DNA of 64,000 nt from Carettochelys insculpta (lineage: Eukaryota; Chordata; Testudines; Carettochelyidae), in the NCBI RefSeq assembly GCF_033958435.1, contig NC_134137.1:243644501-243708500 (forward strand). The letters run 5' to 3'. The position numbers were made by a program, and so were the translations under genes. Position 1 is the stretch's first letter. Each line of letters starts with the position of its first letter. The notes under the pieces are model-generated. The model was not told the origin of the DNA. It was given only the letters and a program-made list of their open reading frames with translations, and did not search any database. This document shows positions 56,451 through 64,000 of the stretch, piece after piece.

Positions 56451-57014
56451 ACAGCAGTCCCTCGAGTTGTGTGAAAAAAAGCTTGGACTCCTCAGCACAT
56501 GTGAGTCCACAACCGATGAGCCTGTGCAAGCTCAAGACATCATCGTCAGACATGACGGACTACCTACAAAAATACAAAAATCAGAGACAGAGGAAGACAA
56601 TGCCTTCCCAAATTGCCAGGCACGGCTCTGCTCACAGTCTGCCCTCCAAGCCTCCTCTGTTCAGCGTGGCTTCCTACAGTGTCCCAGGACTGCCTGGATT
56701 TCAGCTGTACCAAGGCTGGGGATCACCACCCTTCCCATGCTTCAGGTCCAGATACAATGGGTCCACATATCACCTGCACTCCCTAAGCTCTGGGCCCAGA
56801 GTGGCTGGTGCCAGGAGCTACCCTGTCAGGGCTGGGTGGGCTGGCAGCCTGCCTCTATGGTGGAGGGGCTTGGCTTTCCCAGGGGATGACCTTGGGTATC
56901 AGGGGTGGGGCTGGGGCCTTGCTTCCCCCAACCCCAGGGTCACCCACTGCCTACGTTTGTAGGGTTCCACTGCTGAAGCAGATTGCAGTATCCAAGAAGT
57001 TGATGTTAGTATGT
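56451..57014. other. Unassigned GC-rich DNA
   Basis: Open frames on plus but no recognisable protein; GC-rich composition explains them. Confidence 0.4.
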
Positions 57015-57400
57015 GTTCCAGGGAGAGTTTAATATGGTGGATGGGTGGTAGTGGTTTAAGTTGTGATGGAAATCTAAGAAGGAGTTTAGGTCTGTTCAGA
57101 GGATGAAACTGTCATCAATTCATCTCAGGTGTATCATTGGTTTTGTCATGCATTTGTCCAGAAATTCTTCTTTGAGGCATCCCATGAAAAGGTTATGTTG
57201 GGGACCTACCCTACTACCCAGAACCTTTCCTGTGGTTTGGACAAGGTGTTTGTTGTTGAATGTAATATTGTGATGGGTGAGGATGTGTAGGCATGTGTGG
57301 ATTTCCCTAGTCAATCTCCAATGGAGTCCACACCTCTTTGCTCTTGTGTCTCTCTAAAGGACAGTCTAAGAAAACGGGGAAGCTAGTAGTCTCAAGACTA
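57015..57400 (-). pseudogene. Penelope-like RT fragment of a second lineage
   Basis: Minus strand: REIHTCLHILTHHNITFNNK, VLGSRVGPQHNLFMGCLKEE and KPMIHLR stop IDDSFIL, aligning with GTAMGTRMAPQYANIFMADL and LYLHYIDDIFII of the 23.8-kb element. Residues differ enough to be another Penelope subfamily. One stop interrupts the catalytic region. Confidence 0.6.
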
Positions 57401-58335
57401 AATGCCTCCAGCAGAGTAGAAAAGTGAGTCAGTCAGGGTGGGGCACCAAACAATATAAAGCCCAACCCAGAGGCCAGGTAAGACCAGGTGTAGCCTGGAA
57501 CACAAACCCTCAGAGAGGGTGGGATACCAACCACAGTCCAGGGGGCTCCAGCAAGGGCAGAGCACCAGCACAGTCCAGGAGGCTAGCCTGCTCTGGGGAT
57601 GGTAGACTCACACAGGCCTCCTGGCTGAAATTAGGGAGGCTGCCACCTGAAGGTGACAGGGGGCAGGAGGACACAGGCCACTGTATCCCAGCCCAGAACC
57701 CTAATGCTGGTGGCACATTCTGCCCCTGGGTAAGTGGGGAAATCCAGCTGCAATGTGCCGAACTGGACTCAGGCAGCCACCCAGCCAGCCAGTAGCCAGC
57801 TGTCCCTAGGCCACTTCCAACTTTCCACCTTCCACAGTGTTGTTCCCGTCTCCCCTGGTTACAGTGCAAGCGGTAATCCCAGCTGCTCCTCAGAATGGCT
57901 ATTAGCTCGGGGCAGGTCAGATGAATCCTTGGAACAGCAGAAGTCCTCAGCGGACTCTGGCTCCAGCTGCAGGGTGGAAGCATCTGCCTCCCTCAGAGCT
58001 TTGGTCCAAATGAGTAACGACTTGGTCTGAATGGGCCTTTCATAACTCCTGTTCTTGTCCCACCCCTCTGTGTCTGGTATGGCTTCCCAGGTTCTGCCCA
58101 CCAGGGGGCATCTGGCCCTCCCTTATTATCAATCTCCGAGGTAGGCCACACCTCTTTGCTATGCACCTACCCGCTAAAGCTTGTAACAGTATAACCAATA
58201 TGGTTTCTCTAGCCCTTTTGAGAGGCCTATAGCTTGTCTGCAGCTAGGCTAAAGAGCAGCAGCCATTAACTGTGAAGCTACAAGTCACATACTCACATTC
58301 CATCTACATTTCAGCACAATAGTAACATATCAGGC
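57401..58335. other. Unassigned, probably repetitive DNA before the ERV
   Basis: GC-rich, with open frames on both strands but no recognised domain. It could be the remains of another LTR element; unproven. Confidence 0.35.
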
Positions 58336-58940
58336 TGTTAAGAAGAAGACCACATCCTAGTGCCACCCACTGTTAAACAGGTCTCAAGATGGGTAAAGAA
58401 AACTTAATTAACAGCATTTCATCTGGCAGGCAATGACTTATCAATGGCTGAGATGGAACCACCATTCTCTGACGATTATCTTCACTTTTCTACTGTATTC
58501 TGTTTTCTGTATATTCTCTGTCTGGTTTGTAATTGCTCCTGTCTGCTATATAATTAATTTTGCTAGGTGTAAATCAGTTAAGGTGGTGGGTTATGATTGG
58601 TGAGGTAATTCTGTTACCGTAGGCTATTATTGGTTAGTAAAACTGTACTAAAATAATTGGTCAACGTATAGCTAAGCAGGACTCAGTTTCACTACTTAAA
58701 AACTGGTATGTATTCTGCTTTCTTGGTAACTGTAAATAAATAGAGAATAAGAATAGTACTGTGTAAGGCTTTTTCAGTGGCATAGATCCTGCATACCCAC
58801 AGGGAGTTAAGCCCTGAGCCCTAGGAATTGGGTAACGGTGGGAGTTTAAATCAACGGGGTCACACCTTGAGCCCTACGAATTGGGTAAAGGTGTGTATGT
58901 CCCTGAGTGTGGAAGGGATGAGAAATTTGTGCGGGTAACA
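58336..58940 (+). mobile_element. 5' LTR of an endogenous retrovirus (605 bp)
   Basis: Begins TGTTAAG and ends GGGTAACA, i.e. short inverted termini TGTTA/TAACA with the canonical TG...CA. It contains ATTGG (inverted CCAAT) boxes near 58595 and 58630, a TATA-like CTTAAAAAC near 58696 and AATAAA at 58736-58741, in the order U3, R, U5. It is followed by a primer-binding-site-like sequence. The 3' LTR lies beyond the window, so the target duplication cannot be checked. Confidence 0.75.
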
Positions 58941-58944
58941 AATT

Positions 58945-58962
58945 TGGTGGAGAATGGGGGCA
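58945..58962 (+). other. Primer-binding site of the ERV
   Basis: TGGTGGAGAATGGGGGCA starts with the invariant TGG four bases after the LTR. I cannot name the tRNA with confidence. Confidence 0.6.
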
Positions 58963-59047
58963 GCCTAAGGTAGTTTGGACCGAGTTGATCTAGCCTAACA
59001 CAGCAATAGGAGAAGCAGAATAGTAGTGGCAGGCATTGTGACATATG

Positions 59048-59758
59048 AGCCGTGTCTACACGTGCACACTACTTCGAAGTAGTGGCACTAACTTCGAAAT
59101 AGCGCCCGTCACGGCTACACGTGTTGGGCGCTATTTCGATGTTAACATCAACGTTAGGCGGCGAGACATCGAAGCCGCTAACCCCATGAGGGGATGGGAA
59201 TAGCGCCCTACTTCGAAGTTGAACATCGAAGTAGGGCACGTGTAGCCGATCCGCGTCCCGCAACATCGAAATAGCGGGGTCCGCCATGGTGGCCATCAGC
59301 TGAGGGGTTGAGAGACGCTCTCTCTCCAGCCCCGGCGGGGCTCTATGGTCACCGTGTGCAGCAGCCCTTAGCCCAGGGCTTCTGGCTGCTGCTACTGCAG
59401 CTGGGGATCCATGCTGCATGCACAGGGTCTGCAACCAGTTGTCGGCTCTGTGGATCTTGTGCTGTTTAGTGCAACTGTGTCTGGGAGGGGCCCTTTAAGG
59501 GAGCGGCTTGCTGTTGAGTCCACCCTGTGACCCTGTCTGCAGCTGTTCCTGGCACCCTTATTTCGATGTGTGCTACTTTGGCGTGTAGACGTTCCCTCGC
59601 AGCGCCTATTTCGATGTGGTGCTGGGCAACGTCGATGTTGAACGTCGACGTTGCCAGCCCTGGAGGACGTGTAGACGTTATTCATCGAAATAGCCTATTT
59701 CGATGTCACTACATTGAAATAAGCTACTTCGATGTAGGCTTCACGTGTAGACGTAGCC
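59048..59758 (+). mobile_element. 711-bp DNA transposon, family 2 (copy G), in the ERV leader
   Basis: Opposite in orientation to copies A and F. The left end AGCCGTGTCTACACGTGCA (first base changed) and right end CACGTGTAGACGTAGCC lie between ATG (59045-59047) and ATG (59759-59761). Inserted close to the start of the gag-like region of the ERV. Confidence 0.82.
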
Positions 59759-59761
59759 ATG

Positions 59762-60744
59762 GTAAAATTTTCACCCTGAAGGAACAGGACAGAAAGGAAA
59801 CCAAGCAAAGTGAGCAGGAGGGGTGGGTGTTAGCTGAAGAGACCCCTCTCCTTGCTAAATGGGTAGCAGAATGGGGCCCATGCCCATGGAGACAAGATTC
59901 TTTCCAGAGGAGGGATGCACTTAATTCTGCTTGTAAGGAATTTGAAGCATTCTGTAATGGCATGAAATGAAAACCAAAGAAAAAGGCTGTCAAAGCAGCA
60001 GCAGTAGCACCCTGGGCATTGTGGAAAACTGTCACTAACCTCTCCAGCCTGGTAGAACATGAGGAAAGGCAACTGGAGGATTATAAATTCGAGCTGACTA
60101 TAGTGAAGGACAGTCTGGCTCAATATAAGGCATCAGAGTGTGCCAGTGCAGCTTCAGCATTACAGAATGCAACAGCTCTACAAGCAAAGATAGAAACAAA
60201 AAGCAGTCAAGTAGCACTTTAAAGACTAGCTAAATAGTTTATTAGGTGAGCTTTCGTGGGACAGAAGTGGGTCTGTCCCACGGAAGCTCACCTAATAAAC
60301 TATTTTGCTAGTCTTTAAAGTGCTACTTGACTGCTTTTTGTTTTGATACTGTATAGACTAGCACGGCTTCCTCTCTGTTACTAAGCAAAGATAGGAGAGT
60401 GTGAACAACTGAAGCTCACAGTGGGAAGCCTGAATAGGGAGCTATCTACGTTGCAAATGAAGTTGCAGGATGCACAGGCCGCGGTAAGAGCAGTGTTACA
60501 GGAAAATAAGGATCGGGCCCAGAAAGGCAATGACCATTCAGTTTGCAGACAGCAAACAGAGAAGCTAGAATGTATGCAGGGAACCCAGAGGGGCATAATA
60601 GCAGCAGTAAAGGGAGGTGTGAGTGTGGACCCTGGCGACACAGAGACCTGGGAGGAAACTAGGAATAAAAATAGCTGGATGGATCCTGAACAGAGATATC
60701 CTGGGTGCCCACATCCCCCTGATGCTTTTCCTGAGGGGCCCTAA
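59762..60744 (+). pseudogene. ERV gag N-terminal region with coiled coil, interrupted
   Basis: The translation across 59765-60193 (EEGWVLAEET-type segment; LSSLVEHEERQLEDYKFELT) continues after the dimer insertion at 60395 (LNRELSTLQMKLQDAQAAVR, ending at a stop near 60742). The heptad-like hydrophobic pattern indicates a long coiled coil, which some retroviral Gag proteins have near the N-terminus. A stop after the first 70 residues (59968), a frame change and two insertions make it non-functional. Confidence 0.55.
60194..60382. mobile_element. Penelope terminal inverted dimer in the ERV, perfect 12-bp target duplication
   Basis: AAGCAAAGATAG flanks both ends exactly (60182-60193, 60383-60394). 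The antisense arm (AAACAAAAAGCAGTCAAG ... GAGCTTTCGTGGGACAGA) meets the sense arm (AGTGGGTCTGTCCCACGG ...) at the stem II hairpin, so half the hammerhead core is lost. The ERV frame resumes after it. Confidence 0.85.
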
Positions 60745-60853
60745 GCCCCTGTACAAAGGGAATTGCAGGGTTTGAAAGTAAAGGCACAAGAGCTCGACAC
60801 TGTGGCTCCAGTTATCACCAGGGTGGTAACAAGAGCAGAACCTGACCCAGATG

Positions 60854-61265
60854 GGCTACATCTAAACGTGCCCCAAACTTCGAAATGGCCACGCAAATGG
60901 CCATTTCTAAGTTTACTAATGAAGCGCTGAAATGCATATTCAGCACTTCATTAGCATGTGGGCGGCCGCAGCACTTCGAAATTGACGCACCTTGCCGCCG
61001 CGCGGCTCGTCCAGATGGGGCTCCTTTCTGAAAGGACCCCGCCTACTTCGAAGTCCCCTTATTCCCATCAGCTCATGGGAATAAGGGGACTTCGAAGTAG
61101 GCGGGGTCCTTTCGAAAAGCAGCCCCGTCTGGACGAGACGCGCGGTGCCGCGGCCGCCCGCATGCTAATGAAGCGCTGAATATGCATTTCAGCGCTTCAT
61201 TAGTAAACTTAGAAATGGCCATTTGTGTGACCATTTCGAAGTTTGGGGCACGTGTAGACACGGCC
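60854..61265. mobile_element. 412-bp palindromic element, family 1 (copy H), in ERV gag
   Basis: Left end GGCTACATCTAAACGTGCC and right end GGCACGTGTAGACACGGCC between ATG (60851-60853) and ATG (61266-61268). Centre near 61070. The right arm is about 25 bp shorter than in copy B (GACGCGCGGTGCCGCGG replaces a longer stretch). Octamers are mutated (ACGCAAAT, ATTTGTGT). Confidence 0.8.
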
Positions 61266-62231
61266 ATGATGCACAACAACAAAGGCAATTCAGGCAAACC
61301 ATTACTGAGGTTTCTGATTTTACCCCAGATCAGGTACGAGCATCTGCTCAGTTACTGGGACCCCTAGAAAAGGACACTGCCTGGACTGGATGGTGAAGGT
61401 GTTGTCCCGGACTGTGTGGAGGCCAGCAGATCATGAGGTTTTGGCCCAGGCCTCTACTTGTGCTTCTGACTGGGCAGTAATACGCAGTTCTGAGGGGCGC
61501 TTAGGTGGTAATGGTGTTGCTGCTACTGGCTGGGACTGGGTGAAGGAAGTAATGAAGGTTGTGATGTCAGCCAGACTGTTGGGGAAATTGTTCCATGTAA
61601 CAGAACAGGGCCCTGGTGACTCCCCAGAACTGTATGTTATTAAGGAGGAAATACTGGCCATGGCTGCTGGGGTTGTACCAGTGGTACCAGGAACTGCCCC
61701 TGATTTCAATACACTGACCTTTAAGACTGCCTTGCTGGATGGCTTGAATTCAAAGATGAAAGTGATTTTAGGACCCATTGACCCCGGGAGGGGATACCCA
61801 GAGTTAAAGCAGGATATTTTCCATGCAGCAGTTTTTCAGGACACACAGGGACAGGCAGGAAAAGGAAATAAGGACAGGAGAATGGAGCCTGTACAGGCAG
61901 TAACTTTTGTGAACAATGGGCCCCCAGACCTTCCAAGAGAGCCAGGAGATAAGGGGTCTGGGGCACAGTGGCATGGTAGCAAAGGAGCGAGAGGAAGTAA
62001 TGTGTATCAGATGCAGAACAGAGGCCATTGCCCTGAAGATACAAGAGATGCTTTGAGAACAGAAGTCTGGAGGAAACTCATGATGGCTCGGGAGCCAAAG
62101 GAGAGATGGGATGGGAAACCCACCAGTGAGTTACAGCAGAGGACTGCCCAGTTAGAGAGGAAAGAGGAAATGACTGATGAGGCTCCTGTAAATCCTATAA
62201 TAGACCCCGAGCCATCAGTGCCACTCCAATA
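61266..62231 (+). pseudogene. ERV gag: capsid and nucleocapsid remnants
   Basis: The frame is open from 61390 to 62229 (280 codons) and continues upstream in frame to the MITE scar. It contains a capsid-like region (WDWVKEVMKVVMSARLLGKL, LTFKTALLDGLNSKMKVILG). Near 62015 is a degenerate nucleocapsid knuckle (YQMQNRGHCPED) in which expected zinc-binding Cys positions are replaced, so it would not bind zinc. It ends at TAG 62230-62232. Divergence makes family assignment from gag alone impossible. Confidence 0.6.
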
Positions 62232-62259
62232 GGGGTGCCCACCTCCCCGAACTCCCCCT

Positions 62260-62709
62260 AAGATTGTGGCTAAACTGCAGTATGACAAATGGGAGCATCC
62301 CACTGTAGGGGCAATAACGGGGGAAGAGGGAGAGCAAACATGCCACACTATGCTAATTGACATTGGAGTATCAGTTTGTGTGCTGGGAGAGAAATGGCTT
62401 CCCAGGAATGCCGCAGAAACAGAAAATTCAGCACAGCTAATATCATATACAGGGGAGACAACTAAGGCACACAATACAAGACCAATCCTGACCCGTGTAG
62501 GGAATCAGGAGTCATGGATCAAATACTGTGTTCAGAAACAGGAACAAACTGCTAGTGAGAATAAGGAGGGTGGAATCCTGAGAATGCCTTCCCTTAGTCA
62601 GGGAAGACGGATAGTAGATTTAGCCAATGGCTCCTATGGGGAAATAGTGAAGAGCCAGCAGAAACACACATACCCTGCATTAATGCCATACATAGATGTA
62701 CGGCAATAA
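62260..62709 (+). pseudogene. ERV protease
   Basis: The 62266-62709 frame contains HTMLIDIGVSVCVLGEKWL, an aspartic protease active-site box in which the usual DTGAS-like core reads DIGVS. The catalytic Asp is kept, but Thr and Ala are substituted. It lies directly between gag and RT as in retroviruses. The frame stops before RT. Confidence 0.6.
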
Positions 62710-62711
62710 AG

Positions 62712-63360
62712 GCCCCAGAAGAAGGGCAGACAGAGGAAAGGGACCCATGGGTGGAAAAGTTTCCTGGTGTGTGGGCCAAGAATAAATTGGAATGTGGAAA
62801 AATTGATGCTCAGGTTTTAATTCAAGGGCCTGACCTCCCTCCACAGTGTCAGTACAAGTATCCCCAGGAGGCAGATGAAGGACTAAAGTCCACCATAGAA
62901 AGCGTGTTAGAACAAGGTGCTATTGTACAAATGGCCAGCACTAATAATGCCCCAGTTTGGCCTGTACTGAAGGGGGATGGGAAAACCTGGCGAATGACAG
63001 TGGATTTCAGAGCACTAAAGGCAGTAACCCCTGCCACTGCTCCAGTAGTGGCTAAATACCAAGAAGTAGTTGCTCCAGTAGCAGCAGGAGCACAGTGGTT
63101 CTCAGTCATAGATTTAGCAAATGCCTTCTTTGCCATTCCATTGCACCCCGCATCTTGGTACAAATTTGGGTTCACTTCTAGGGGGCAGCAGTTCTGTTTC
63201 ACAAGAGTCCTGCAAGGTTTTCACAGCATCCCTGCAATTTGTCACTCTCATGTAGTTAAGATGTAGGAAAAAGTGACCCCTGAAGACCAAAAGAGAGTCA
63301 TTTCCTATGTTGATGATATACTGGTGCAAGGGACAGTGAGGAGGAAGTGGGTAGGATAAC
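62712..63360 (+). pseudogene. ERV reverse transcriptase, ERV-L-like
   Basis: Motifs in order: LEQGAIVQMASTNNAPVWPV, KTWRMTVDFRALKAVTP, WFSVIDLANAFFAIPLHP, KFGFTSRGQQFCFTRVLQG and the catalytic ISYVDDILVQG (about 63298-63330). The combination of DLANAFF with a GQQ-F-FT segment is characteristic of class III (ERV-L, spuma-related) RT, from knowledge of the family. A TAG at 63264-63266 lies before the catalytic box and frames shift after 63345. Inactive. Confidence 0.7.
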
Positions 63361-64000
63361 TGAGAGTGTTACAGATTATCCAAGACACTAGATTCAAGGT
63401 TAGCAGAGCCAAGGCACAGTTGGTACAGCAGGAGGTAAAGTATTTAGGAGTCATATTGGGAAAAGCGGGATGAACCCCAGATGCACAATGGGTGGAACTG
63501 ATTGGAAAGCTTCCTGCCCCTACTGACGTGGCATCCTGAAGTGCCCCGTTGGGGACCCTGAATTTCTCGAGAGATTTTACTGAAATGTACGCTGACAAGA
63601 GTCGTCCACTGTATCTTCTCCTAAAGAAAGGGCAGCAATGGGAGTGGGGACCTGATCAAGCAAAAGCTTTACTGACCCTGAAACAGGATCTGGCCCAGGC
63701 CCCAGCCCTAGTGTTTCCAAAGCTGGGAGAGCCATTCATCCTGCAATTGGCTAGCACTGACCTAGCACTGGGAGCAGTGCTGCTACAGTAGCAAAGCACA
63801 GGGAAACTACAGGTTGTGGCCTATGGGTCCAGAACACTGAATTACACTGAACAGAATTTCACCCCGTGAGAAAGAATGCTTGGCCCTAGTGTGGGCCTTG
63901 CAACATTGGGAGTATATCATTGGAGGGTCCAGAATCATAGCACAGACCACACATTCCCCACTGAAATACATCCTCTCGGGAAAGGTACAAGAAGGGCACA
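63361..64000 (+). pseudogene. ERV RT connection and RNase H, running off the window
   Basis: LNFSRDFTEMYADKSRPLYL (connection) and LQLASTDLALGAVLLQ (RNase H start, with the catalytic Asp region altered to AST) are followed by a TAG at 63788-63790. Then come VAYGSRTLNY and ECLALVWALQHWEYIIGGS in another frame. Stops near 63471 and 63536 too. Integrase, any env and the 3' LTR would lie beyond 64000. Confidence 0.65.

Noticed and set aside
59069..59434. 121-codon frame in copy G (and 39486-39788, 54602-54904 in A and F)
   Set aside because: The frame runs through terminal repeats and CGTCTACACG motifs; it is a non-coding transposon interior conserved by recent common descent.

Overview
This is a vertebrate nuclear window, most likely from a turtle or another non-avian reptile. 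It contains CR1 LINEs of the type abundant in sauropsids, MIR-like SINE relics, Penelope-like retroelements, hAT relics, and many palindromic DNA transposons ending in GGCYRYGTCTACAC. The turtle assignment is inference from repeat content. No bacterial-style genes or operons are present.

The only host gene I can support is ETV6 (TEL), an ETS-family transcriptional repressor, on the minus strand. Its first coding exon is at 7306-7338 and encodes 11 residues, MSEAPAQCCIK, followed directly by a GT splice donor. This matches the start of vertebrate ETV6 at 9 of 11 positions by recall. The exon lies in a CpG-rich island (about 6590-7900) that is probably the promoter. Bases 1-7305 are then the 5' part of ETV6 intron 1, and 7339-64000 is 5' UTR, promoter and upstream intergenic DNA.

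The rest is a dense, nested archive of mobile elements. 9-18 kb: Penelope-derived inverted dimers, CR1, a decayed I/Jockey-like LINE, a truncated LINE with a terminal zinc finger, and a hAT relic. 19.5-23.6 kb: a CR1 broken by a 2.07 kb DNA element and by a second LINE. 23.8-27.0 kb: a nearly complete Penelope-like element (reverse transcriptase plus GIY-YIG endonuclease) followed by a hammerhead-ribozyme-like motif. 27.4-27.8 kb: a MITE at the centre of an inverted duplication. 29.5-32.6 kb: a LINE with its 5' half inverted (twin priming). 39-61 kb: eight copies of two palindromic DNA-transposon families with 3-bp target duplications, one carrying a Myb/SANT-like reading frame. 58.3-64.0 kb: a degraded class III (ERV-L-like) endogenous retrovirus whose 5' LTR, primer-binding site, gag, protease and RT/RNase H regions are visible, and whose leader/gag region was hit by three later insertions.

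Most notable: (1) at least six separate insertions of head-to-head Penelope terminal sequence, flanked by target duplications of 11-12 bp, so the inverted dimer seems to be the unit that inserts; (2) hammerhead-like cores in that same terminal sequence; (3) a transposon superfamily sharing one terminal motif across several unrelated interiors, including ~0.4 kb near-perfect palindromes and a 1.06 kb form with a Myb/SANT-like domain.
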